Positions 1-5,011 of a DNA stretch of 13,677 bases are shown here, one piece after another. Position 1 is the first letter of the stretch; every line of letters begins with the position of its first letter. The notes under the pieces are model-generated. The model saw only the letters and a program-made list of their open reading frames with translations. It was not told the DNA's origin and did not search any database. The stretch lies in NCBI GenBank assembly GCA_015661965.1, contig DQVA01000085.1, forward strand, positions 1-13,677. Reading direction: 5' to 3'. This stretch comes from Candidatus Bipolaricaulota bacterium. Its GTDB lineage: Bacteria > Bipolaricaulota > Bipolaricaulia > Bipolaricaulales > Bipolaricaulaceae. Both the position numbers and the translations under genes were made by a program.

Positions 1-1062
1 CCCCTGTCCCCAGACCAGGCGGTGGTTACCTGGTGGGGGGAGGAGATCAAGGGCACGGTGGAATACGGGCCAGCGGCTATCTACGAGGGGACGGGGGTCT
101 TGTCGGACGCTGCCCCCGGAGCGGGGGGCGAACTCCAGCGGGCCACCTTGTCCGGGCTCACCCCGGGGGCCCGCTACGCCTACCGGGTGCGGTTGGGGCA
201 AGCGGTGAGCCCGGTATGCTACTTCACGGTGCCCCCGCAGGAATTCCGGCCGTTCACGTTCTTGGTGTACGGGGACTCCCGCACCCACTACCCCCGCCAT
301 GCTTTGGTGGCGGCCCGGATGGCCGAAGAGGAGGCGGAGTTCGTGGTGCATACAGGGGACCTGATCGAATCCCCTACCCAGGTGGAGTGGCGGGAGTTCC
401 TGGCCAGTGGAAGCTCCCTCTTCCAGGCCATGTCGTTCCTGTGTGTGATCGGCAACCACGAGCGTAATCACCGCACCTACTATGACCTCTTCTCCCTGCC
501 GGCGGGGGGAGGGAAGTTCGGGGAGCAGTGGTGGAGCCTAAAATGGGGGGATGTGCTCCTGGTGGGTCTGGATTCCAACCTGCAGTACCTCAAGCTCACC
601 GGGCTGCGGGAGGAGACGGACTGGCTGCGGGAGACCCTCTCCCAGGATGCCCGCTACAAGTTCGTGTTCTTCCACCATCCCCTTTATAGCTCCGACGCCC
701 ACTACGGGGGGAACGAGAGACTGGGCACCCTGTGGGCCCCCATCTTCCAGGAGGCGGGGGTGACAGCGGTGTTCGTGGGACACTGCCACAGTTACGAACA
801 CGTGGTCCGGGACGGGGTTCATTACTTCATCACCGGAGGCGGTGGGGCACCGCTTTACCCGCTTTCTGAGGAGCGTATTGAGGGGTCGGTGCTGGGGATC
901 GAGGACACCCTGCACTACCTGAGGGTCACGGTCACGGAGCAGGCAGTGCGGGTGGAGATGGTGCCGGTGGCCCGGGTACAACGGGGAGAGGTGATCGAGC
1001 TCCCGGGTGAGCCCATGGAAACGGTGGAGTTGACCCCGGCTCCGTTGCCCGTAGCCCCGTAG
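1..1062 (+). CDS. Metallophosphoesterase, purple-acid-phosphatase-like (5' partial)
   Basis: The reading frame is open from base 1, so the N-terminus lies outside the window. The visible part begins with a short beta-rich domain (about residues 1-75, with VVTWWG and TPGARYAYRV) like the fibronectin-III-like N-domain of purple acid phosphatases. A calcineurin-like metallophosphoesterase domain follows. Its motifs are GDSR (residues 91-94), HTGDLI (117-122), GNHE (151-154), FFHHP (223-227) and GHCHSYEH (260-267), which supply the Asp, Asn and His ligands of a dinuclear metal centre. The tyrosine of the classical purple enzyme (GDxxY) is absent, so a generic phosphomonoesterase or phosphodiesterase is safer than a true purple acid phosphatase. 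Related enzymes are normally exported, but a signal peptide cannot be checked here. It is followed 7 nt later by a PhoU-like gene, which hints at phosphate metabolism. The family call is firm; the substrate is unknown. Confidence 0.88.
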   Translation, partial: PLSPDQAVVTWWGEEIKGTVEYGPAAIYEGTGVLSDAAPGAGGELQRATLSGLTPGARYAYRVRLGQAVSPVCYFTVPPQEFRPFTFLVYGDSRTHYPRHALVAARMAEEEAEFVVHTGDLIESPTQVEWREFLASGSSLFQAMSFLCVIGNHERNHRTYYDLFSLPAGGGKFGEQWWSLKWGDVLLVGLDSNLQYLKLTGLREETDWLRETLSQDARYKFVFFHHPLYSSDAHYGGNERLGTLWAPIFQEAGVTAVFVGHCHSYEHVVRDGVHYFITGGGGAPLYPLSEERIEGSVLGIEDTLHYLRVTVTEQAVRVEMVPVARVQRGEVIELPGEPMETVELTPAPLPVAP

Positions 1063-1069
1063 GAGGGGG

Positions 1070-1738
1070 ATGATGGCGGGGGTGTGGCGGTTTAGGTTGT
1101 GGAAACGGGTGTTGCCGCTGGGGTTGGCGGCCCATACCCAGGCAGTGGAGGAGGCGGCCGAGGAGCTGGGGCGCCAGCTCCGTGCCTGGCTGCGGGGGGA
1201 GGAGGTCAAGGCGGAGCTGGTGAGCGCGGCGGAACACGCCGCCGACCGGGCCAAGCGGGAACTGCGGGCCAAGATCAACTCCCTGCAACGCCTGCCGGTA
1301 CCCCGGGCCGCCTTGCTGGAGCTGGTATGGCACCAAGACGAGATCGCCGATCTGTGCCAGGACGCCGCCCTGGTTATGGCCCTGCGGCGGCCGGAGCTTG
1401 TGGTAGAGCTCACCGAGGGCTTTTCCACCCTGGGGGAATCCCTGGTACGGGCGGTGCACGAATACCACCTGGCGGTGGAGGTGTTCGAGGAGGCACTGGC
1501 GGAGGGGCTTCAGGGCGGCCACGTCGAAGCGGTGGAGGAAGGGGTAGATCGGATCAATTTGTTGGAGCATGAGTCGGACCTGGTGGAGCGGGCGCTGGTG
1601 CGGGATATCTACCGGGCGGCGGGGCTGTCGGATTTCGACCGCTATCACCTGATCCAGTTGGTGCTGCTCCTGGGCGGGGTGGTGGATCAGGCGGAGAACG
1701 CCGCCGGGGACCTACGGCTGATCGTGACCCGGGCCTAG
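1070..1738 (+). CDS. DUF47 family protein (PhoU-like phosphate transport regulator)
   Basis: This 222-residue, almost wholly helical protein has the length and pattern of the DUF47/TIGR00153 family. It shows paired acidic helices (AEHAADRAKRELRAKINSL; NLLEHESDLVERALVRDIY) and the C-terminal GGVVDQAENAAGDLRLIV segment. Family members resemble PhoU, form metal-associated helical bundles and usually sit beside a Pit-type low-affinity phosphate transporter. No pit gene is visible here; the only neighbour on this strand is the metallophosphoesterase. A strong AGGAGGGGG ribosome site begins in the upstream stop codon. Two consecutive ATG codons (1070 and 1073) are possible starts. The stop codon overlaps the convergent ComEA-like gene. 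A link to phosphate uptake is inferred from the family. Confidence 0.85.
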   Translation: MMAGVWRFRLWKRVLPLGLAAHTQAVEEAAEELGRQLRAWLRGEEVKAELVSAAEHAADRAKRELRAKINSLQRLPVPRAALLELVWHQDEIADLCQDAALVMALRRPELVVELTEGFSTLGESLVRAVHEYHLAVEVFEEALAEGLQGGHVEAVEEGVDRINLLEHESDLVERALVRDIYRAAGLSDFDRYHLIQLVLLLGGVVDQAENAAGDLRLIVTRA

Positions 1739-2121
1739 GGCGGTTCCACCGTCACCAGGGGGCGTAGGGCCTCCAAGGTGGCCTCCCCGATCCCCGGCAC
1801 CTGGAGGAGGTCCTCCACGCTGGTAAACGGGCCATGCTGCTCCCGGAAGGCCACGATCCTCTCGGCCAGCACTGGCCCGATCCCGGGAAGCTCCATCAGC
1901 TCCTCCACCGTGGCCCGGTTCAGCTCCACCGGCCCTGCCCGGGAGAACTCCAAGGGGACCACCACCCCCTCTACCTCCACCGGGGTGGGTCGGGGGAGCT
2001 GGGGAGGCCGGGGCGGGATGAGCCGGATCCCGGTGTAGATGAGCAGGGCGAACACAAGCAGGGCGGCCAGCCAGAACCGGGGCTCACCCCTCCGGGAACA
2101 GCTCCTTGATCCTCGCCTCAC
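1735..2121 (-). CDS. ComEA-like membrane-anchored helix-hairpin-helix DNA-binding protein
   Basis: A single hydrophobic segment (WLAALLVFALLIYTGIRLI) near the N-terminus is followed by a Pro-rich linker and a paired helix-hairpin-helix domain. The domain shows VELNRATVEELMELPGIG and VEDLLQVPGIGEATLEAL, the LNxAT...LPGIG signature of the ComEA family. ComEA binds incoming double-stranded DNA at the outer face of the membrane during natural transformation; short homologues also occur in non-competent bacteria. I prefer the GTG at 2121 (128 residues) because a GGGAGAGG site lies just before it; an ATG at 2166 gives 143 residues. Either start lies inside the upstream gene, so the two are translationally coupled. 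No comEC is visible, so a role in uptake is plausible but not shown by context. Confidence 0.82.
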   Translation of the reverse strand: MRRGSRSCSRRGEPRFWLAALLVFALLIYTGIRLIPPRPPQLPRPTPVEVEGVVVPLEFSRAGPVELNRATVEELMELPGIGPVLAERIVAFREQHGPFTSVEDLLQVPGIGEATLEALRPLVTVEPP

Positions 2122-2641
2122 CCCACCTCTCCCTGGCCTGCCGCATCCGCTCCGGCAGCCGCTCATACCGGGGTTTTGTGAACTTCTCGGACCAGCGACG
2201 GAGGAACACCTGCCGCAGCCTCGCCCGCAGTTCCGGGCGCTGGGCCAATAGCTCCCGCTGCTCCGCCGCCAAGCGCTCCAGCTCCGGGATGTACACGTCC
2301 ACCCCCCCGGCCCGGTCGAATAGCCGCACCGCTTCCGCGGGGCGGGTTGCGAGGAGCTCGGTCGCTTCCCGGAAGGCCTTGCGTCGCCAGAGCTCCTCCT
2401 GGGCCAGTTTCCTCATGAGCCGGGCCTTCTCCCGATAGGCGGCAAGCTCCCACACCGGGAACCGGAGGAGCTTGCGCTCGCAGCCGTCCTGGGGGTCGGG
2501 GAAGGAATTCGGCCGGGGGGCGATCCGCCCGTGCCGGGCCAAGCACTCCTCACAGGTGCGCCAGGTGACGTTGGTGTAGTACTGCCACAGGTGGGTACGT
2601 CCGAGAATCAAATGGCCCCCTATCCGCAAGGCGTTCAGCAT
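2084..2641 (-). CDS. Hypothetical protein with a Cys/His cluster
   Basis: I do not recognise this 185-residue protein. The ATG at 2641 is chosen because a strong GGGAGGGAGG site precedes it; an in-frame ATG at 2689 lacks one. The N-terminal third has the spacing C30-x2-C33-x3-H37 (TCEECLARHG) and a further Cys at 54 (DGCERK), which could bind zinc. The CxxC-x3-HG pattern recalls the C-terminal motif of phage head-morphogenesis proteins, but there is no phage context. The rest (about 60-185) is charged and strongly helical, rich in Arg, Glu and Leu (LERLAAEQRELLAQRPELRARLRQ), probably coiled coil. There is no signal peptide or membrane segment. Its 3' end overlaps the ComEA-like gene by about 38 bp, so the two probably share a transcript. 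Confidence 0.7.
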   Translation of the reverse strand: MLNALRIGGHLILGRTHLWQYYTNVTWRTCEECLARHGRIAPRPNSFPDPQDGCERKLLRFPVWELAAYREKARLMRKLAQEELWRRKAFREATELLATRPAEAVRLFDRAGGVDVYIPELERLAAEQRELLAQRPELRARLRQVFLRRWSEKFTKPRYERLPERMRQARERWGEARIKELFPEG

Positions 2642-2725
2642 GGTGTTCCTCCCTCCCAGGAGGTTAGCGGGAAACGACGTGCGCCACAACTGCCCGATGT
2701 TTTCTAGTGGTTACAAGTGGCAAGC

Positions 2726-2754
2726 GTCTAAATCACATAGCTTTGTGGCATAAC
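2726..2754 (+). promoter_or_regulatory. Candidate extended -10 promoter of the riboswitch transcript
   Basis: TGGCATAAC (2746-2754) reads as an extended -10 (TGn followed by CATAAC, 4 of 6 matches to TATAAT). GTCTAA lies 17 nt upstream in the -35 position, a poor match to TTGACA. The predicted start is the G near 2761, giving a leader of about 270 nt that contains both aptamers. Support comes from a second copy with identical spacing at 3616-3644. It lies in a locally AT-richer patch upstream of the aptamers. Confidence 0.45.
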
Positions 2755-2823
2755 CAATGTGCCGGTCCTTGACAGGTGAAGAGGGTGGACGAGTCCCAAG
2801 GGAGGATTCCTCACTTCGGGGCA

Positions 2824-2880
2824 CCGAAGGGCAAACCGTCCGAAAGGGCGGGGCGCAAAGCTACGGACCTACGGGCTGCG
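2824..2880 (+). promoter_or_regulatory. Degenerate c-di-GMP-I (GEMM) riboswitch aptamer, first of tandem
   Basis: The 5' half matches the GEMM-I aptamer well. It has GGGCAAACC, a perfect 6-bp P2 stem capped by a GAAA tetraloop (CCGTCC GAAA GGGCGG), and GCGCAAAGCTACGG. The 3' half is collapsed: where a normal copy has a P3 hairpin, only about five bases (ACCTA) separate ACGG from CGGGCTGC, and the closing CCG is missing one C. No complementary P1 partner is visible on the 5' side, where CTTCGG/CCGAAG (2814-2829) forms its own hairpin. The copy is recognisable but probably does not fold as a standard c-di-GMP pocket. Its last bases are also the 5' strand of the next aptamer's P1. Confidence 0.6.
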
Positions 2881-2958
2881 ACTACGAAAAAGGCAAACCC
2901 GTCGCGAGGCGGGGACGCAAAGCCACGGGTCTCCCTGAGACAGCCGGGCTGCCGTAGC
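2881..2958 (+). promoter_or_regulatory. c-di-GMP-I (GEMM) riboswitch aptamer, second of tandem
   Basis: All hallmarks of the type I cyclic-di-GMP aptamer are present. P1 is CTACG (2882-2886) with CGTAG (2953-2957). The core is AGGCAAACC, P2 is CCCGTC closed by a GCGA tetraloop and GGCGGG, then comes GGGACGCAAAGCCACGGG. P3 is GTCTC/GAGAC, and the 3' core is CGGGCTGCCG. The base before CAAACC is G, as in c-di-GMP binders rather than the cGAMP-binding variant, as far as I recall that rule. Outside P1, GGCTGC (2874-2879) can extend the helix with GCAGCC (2962-2967). It lies 75 nt upstream of a secreted-protein gene, a typical target. Whether ligand turns expression on or off cannot be read from the sequence. 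Confidence 0.87.
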
Positions 2959-2967
2959 TTTGCAGCC

Positions 2968-3012
2968 ATTGGTGGCCGAGCCGCTAGGTGTCTCCGCAAA
3001 AAAACCACCAAT
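2968..3012 (+). repeat. Inverted repeat before the ribosome site: possible expression platform
   Basis: ATTGGTGG (2968-2975) is perfectly complementary to CCACCAAT (3005-3012), leaving a 29-nt loop that contains an A-rich run. The 3' arm ends 4 nt before the AGGAGG at 3017-3022. No U-tract follows, so it is not a standard terminator. It may modulate ribosome access or hold an alternative fold with the aptamer's 3' side. Confidence 0.45.
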
Positions 3013-3031
3013 AGGCAGGAGGTGCTTCGAA

Positions 3032-3463
3032 ATGAGGAAGATCCTTATCGGTCTTATGGTTTTGGTGTTGGGGGTTACCTTCGTGGTTCCTGGGCTCGCC
3101 AAGCGTGGAGGGTGGTTCGATGCCTCCGCTTCCGTTGACACCAGCGTGATCTGGCAGGTGCCCGCGTTCATCGAGCTGAGCGTCAGCGCTGCCTCGTTCA
3201 AGTTCCCCGAGTTCGACCCGGGCATCGACGAGTACCTGGCCAAAGAGGCCATGGTTCTGTACGTGTTCAGCAACTCCGAGTGGTCGCTCACCTACGAGCT
3301 CGAGGGCGACGACGAGGCCATCGCGCATCTAGCCGTGCTGCTGGCGCAGGACTCCGGTTCCGGCAACGCCGTCATCCCGGTGTCCTACCAGCTGTCCAAC
3401 CTCCGCGACATGGCCCCCGGGACCTACGAGGTGACCGTGATCTACACGGCTACCGCGGAGTAA
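3032..3463 (+). CDS. Small secreted beta-rich surface protein under c-di-GMP riboswitch control
   Basis: This 143-residue protein starts at an ATG preceded by AGGAGG at 3017-3022. Residues 1-23 form a Sec signal peptide (MRKILIG core, hydrophobic LMVLVLGVTFVV, then PGLA), with cleavage likely after Ala23. The mature part is acidic and alternates polar and hydrophobic residues (SVIWQVPAFIELSVSA; EWSLTYEL). It ends in GTYEVTVIYTATAE, the closing strand typical of secreted immunoglobulin-like or pilin/coat-type beta sandwiches, somewhat like WxL or DUF4402 surface proteins. I recognise no named family. The c-di-GMP leader suggests a role in surface attachment or biofilm matrix, since type I riboswitches often control adhesins, pili and extracellular proteins. 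It appears to be monocistronic, with hairpins right after the stop. Confidence 0.82.
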   Translation: MRKILIGLMVLVLGVTFVVPGLAKRGGWFDASASVDTSVIWQVPAFIELSVSAASFKFPEFDPGIDEYLAKEAMVLYVFSNSEWSLTYELEGDDEAIAHLAVLLAQDSGSGNAVIPVSYQLSNLRDMAPGTYEVTVIYTATAE

Positions 3464-3470
3464 TTCCCAT

Positions 3471-3529
3471 GCGCCCGGAAGTTGGGCGCACGGCGCACGC
3501 CAAGGGCCGGCGTTGTTCTGGCCCCTTGG
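3471..3529 (+). terminator. Two hairpins after the secreted-protein gene, possible terminator
   Basis: GCGCCC (3471-3476) pairs with GGGCGC (3484-3489). Then CCAAGGGCC (3500-3508) pairs with GGCCCCTTGG (3520-3529) with one bulged C. Both are strong GC stems starting 8 nt after the stop codon. Neither is followed by a clean U-run, so they may stabilise the 3' end or terminate imperfectly. Confidence 0.4.
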
Positions 3530-3556
3530 GGCCTCCACCCTCTTCACCCACCCCTA

Positions 3557-3633
3557 GGTTCGCTGCTGAAGCCCTCGTAGCTACGTGCGCCCGTGGCCGA
3601 CACGCCCAAGCGGGTGTCTACAAGCAGTGAATC
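3557..3633 (+). ncRNA. Candidate structured RNA element of unknown function
   Basis: An 11-bp closing helix, GGTTCGCTGCT (3557-3567) with AGCAGTGAATC (3623-3633), includes two G-U pairs that work only on the plus strand. It encloses about 55 nt. Inside are a stem GACACGCCC/GGGTGTC (3599-3618, AAGC loop, one bulge) and the 10-bp palindrome CGTAGCTACG (3576-3585). This looks like a junction-type fold but matches no riboswitch class I know. It could be part of the secreted-protein gene's 3' region. The second promoter-like motif overlaps its 3' side. Confidence 0.3.
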
Positions 3634-3644
3634 CATGGCATAAC
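3616..3644 (+). promoter_or_regulatory. Second copy of the extended -10 promoter-like motif
   Basis: GTCTA, 15 variable bases, TGGCATAAC, 6 bases and GCCG repeat exactly the layout at 2726-2764; the 15-base spacers are unrelated. TGG-CATAAC serves as an extended -10 and predicts a start at the G of 3651. Downstream there is only a short stretch before a terminator, so the product would be a small RNA rather than an mRNA. Confidence 0.4.
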
Positions 3645-3650
3645 AGAAAC

Positions 3651-3724
3651 GCCGATCGGCCTTGGAGGTATTCGAGGCCGGATAACCGCCCCAGGAAAAG
3701 GCCCCTCGCCCAGGGGCCTTTTCC
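3651..3724 (+). ncRNA. Candidate ~74-nt small RNA ending at an intrinsic terminator
   Basis: From the start predicted by the upstream motif, the RNA would begin with the palindrome GCCGATCGGC (3651-3660). It then forms a hairpin CGGCCT/AGGCCG (3657-3662 with 3675-3680) whose 12-nt loop exposes GGAGG, and ends in the strong AAAAGGCCCCT hairpin and TTTT. It has no plausible coding frame. GGA in a loop is a CsrA-type or anti-ribosome-site feature, but that is speculation. The terminator alone could be explained by the opposing tRNA-Leu gene, so this call rests mainly on the duplicated promoter motif. Confidence 0.3.
3696..3722. terminator. Bidirectional intrinsic terminator
   Basis: AAAAGGCCCCT (3696-3706), a 5-nt loop CGCCC and AGGGGCCTTTT (3712-3722) form a perfect 11-bp inverted repeat with a T-run in both directions. 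On the minus strand it lies 7 nt beyond the CCA end of tRNA-Leu and is its natural terminator. On the plus strand it would stop read-through from the 3500-3650 region. Confidence 0.8.
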
Positions 3725-3729
3725 GCTGC

Positions 3730-3816
3730 TGGTGCCGAGGGTGGGAATCGAACCCACACGCCCTTACGGGCACGGGATTTTGAGTCCCGCGCGTCTGCCA
3801 GTTCCGCCACCTCGGC
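3730..3816 (-). tRNA. tRNA-Leu (CAA)
   Basis: The reverse complement gives an 87-nt class II tRNA with acceptor GCCGAGG/CCTCGGC and a seven-base anticodon loop CTCAAAA between CGGGA and TCCCG (anticodon CAA, reading UUG). It has a long variable arm (GCCCGTAAGGGC), T-arm GTTCGATTC, discriminator A and an encoded CCA. A TATAAT lies 8 nt upstream of the mature 5' end and an intrinsic terminator 7 nt past the 3' end, so it is an independent unit. Confidence 0.95.
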
Positions 3817-3823
3817 TCGGCCT

Positions 3824-3830
3824 TATTATA
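3824..3830. promoter_or_regulatory. AT-rich box usable as -10 in both directions
   Basis: TTATTATA sits alone in GC-rich DNA. On the minus strand it contains TATAAT (3825-3830), 8 nt before tRNA-Leu. On the plus strand TATTAT (3824-3829) would start RNA near 3836, ahead of the FAH-family gene. Good -35 hexamers are not evident in either direction. Confidence 0.5.
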
Positions 3831-3854
3831 GCCCGCCGGTGAAAGGAGGCACCC

Positions 3855-4589
3855 ATGAAGATCGCGGTGTTCCAGGTAGGGGGGCTTACCCTGCGGGGGG
3901 AGGTGGTAGGCGAGGAGGCGGTGGGGCTGGGTCGCCGCTGGCCCCTTGCGCAGGTGCGGCTGCTCCCACCGGTCAGGCCCAGCAAGATCGTGTGCCTGGG
4001 CCGCAATTACCCCGCCCATGCCCGGGAACTGGGGAACGAGGTGCCGGAGCGGCCGCTCCTTTTCTTCAAGCCCCCTTCGGCGGTGATCGGCCCCGGGGAG
4101 GAGATCCTGCTCCCCCGTTCCTCCCGGCGGGTGGACTACGAGGGGGAGCTGGCGGTGGTGATCGGCCGCCGCTGCCGCAACGTGCGAGCGAAGGACGCAA
4201 CCGAGGTCATCCTGGGTTATACCTGCCTCAACGACGTGACCGATCGGGCCGCCCAGGAGTGGGAGTGCAACTGGGTGCGGGCCAAAGGGTTCGACACGTC
4301 TTGTCCCATCGGCCCCTGGATCGTAACCCCGGACGAGCTTGACTTCCCCCTCACGGTGGAGACCTACGTGAACGGGGAGCTCCGCCAGCGGGGGACCACC
4401 TCCCAGCTCATCTTCGGGATCCCCGAGATCATCCAGGAGATCACCTCGTTCATGACCCTGGAGGAGGGGGATGTGATCGCCACCGGCACTCCCGCCAGGG
4501 TAGGGCCCCTGTCGCCCGGGGACAGGGTGGAGGTCCGGATCCCCGGGATCGGCAGCCTGGAGAACCCGGTGGGCAGGGGGGGCGACTAG
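3855..4589 (+). CDS. Fumarylacetoacetate hydrolase (FAH) family protein
   Basis: This 244-residue protein matches the FAH family (fumarylpyruvate or acylpyruvate hydrolase, or 2-hydroxyhepta-2,4-diene-1,7-dioate isomerase type). The metal site is visible: E96 and E98 in DYEGELAVVIG and D127 in LNDVTDR. Other signatures are KIVCLGRNYPAHA (44-56), PLLFFKPPSA (67-76), the lysine of RAKGFDTSCPIGPW (142-155) and the C-terminal GDVIATGTPARVG (205-217). The family cleaves C-C bonds in beta-diketo acids or decarboxylates oxaloacetate, using Mg or Mn in the cytoplasm. The small FAHD1-like size fits a general acylpyruvase or oxaloacetate decarboxylase. No aromatic-degradation genes are nearby, so the substrate cannot be fixed. 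AGGAGG precedes the start; the stop lies 9 nt from the convergent OsmC-like gene. Confidence 0.9.
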   Translation: MKIAVFQVGGLTLRGEVVGEEAVGLGRRWPLAQVRLLPPVRPSKIVCLGRNYPAHARELGNEVPERPLLFFKPPSAVIGPGEEILLPRSSRRVDYEGELAVVIGRRCRNVRAKDATEVILGYTCLNDVTDRAAQEWECNWVRAKGFDTSCPIGPWIVTPDELDFPLTVETYVNGELRQRGTTSQLIFGIPEIIQEITSFMTLEEGDVIATGTPARVGPLSPGDRVEVRIPGIGSLENPVGRGGD

Positions 4590-4598
4590 CGTCCCCGC

Positions 4599-4997
4599 TC
4601 ACAAGAGCTCCAGGTCGATGGCGTTGGCGACCTTCAGGGTTTGGCCCACCAGGCAGGACTCCACGAACGCCTGGGCCTTGGAGCGCTTCCCCTCCGGGAG
4701 ACCGGGAATCCGCATCCGGACCTTGAAGTTCCCCAACCGCATGGGGCACTGTAGGGTATCGGCCTCCACGGTGACCTCGATCCCCTCGGTGGAGATACCC
4801 TCCCGATCGGCGAACAGCTTGGCGAAGATCCCGGAACAGGAGGCCAAAGAGGCCAGCAGGAGCTCCGGGGGGGTGGGGCCCAAATCCTGCCCCCCCTTTT
4901 CCCGTGGGAGGTCGGTTAGGAGTTCGTGCCCCCTGATCCGGATGGTGAATGCCACCCCTTGCTTCCAGTTCGCCGTCACTACCGTCTTCTCCGGCAT
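4599..4997 (-). CDS. OsmC/Ohr family protein (peroxide-stress thiol protein)
   Basis: This 132-residue protein has the OsmC fold signature GPTPPELLLASLASCSGIF with Cys54 and, on the central helix, FVESCLVGQTL with Cys115. These fit the two redox cysteines that reduce organic hydroperoxides in OsmC/Ohr proteins. A third Cys (84, LQCPMRLGNF) occurs on a middle strand. The protein acts in the cytoplasm as a dimer with composite active sites. Some family members (YhfA/SufE-like groups) have unknown roles, so peroxidase activity is probable, not certain. It follows mutM by 14 nt with an AGGAGG site, so the two oxidative-damage genes likely share a transcript. The 3' end faces the FAH gene across 9 nt, with no terminator seen. 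Confidence 0.87.
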   Translation of the reverse strand: MPEKTVVTANWKQGVAFTIRIRGHELLTDLPREKGGQDLGPTPPELLLASLASCSGIFAKLFADREGISTEGIEVTVEADTLQCPMRLGNFKVRMRIPGLPEGKRSKAQAFVESCLVGQTLKVANAIDLELL

Positions 4998-5011
4998 CTA
5001 TCCTCCTTTCC

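Noticed and set aside
538..1648. Long minus-strand open frames across the metallophosphoesterase and DUF47 genes
   Set aside because: They are antisense frames of high-GC coding DNA, rich in Pro, Arg and His, with no domain and no start signals.
2746..2763. Sigma-54 promoter reading of TGGCA...GC
   Set aside because: The GG-to-GC distance is 14 in both copies, not the 12 required for the -24/-12 elements, and no TTGC is present.
2769..2774. TTGACA-like -35 (TTGACA at 2769)
   Set aside because: No -10-like hexamer lies 16-18 nt downstream.
2780..2800. Hammerhead-like GGACGAGTCC segment
   Set aside because: The CUGAUGA and GAAA core elements are missing around it.
2757..3138. Short plus-strand open frames across the leader
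   Set aside because: The bases are explained by the aptamers and by the signal peptide of the downstream gene in another frame.
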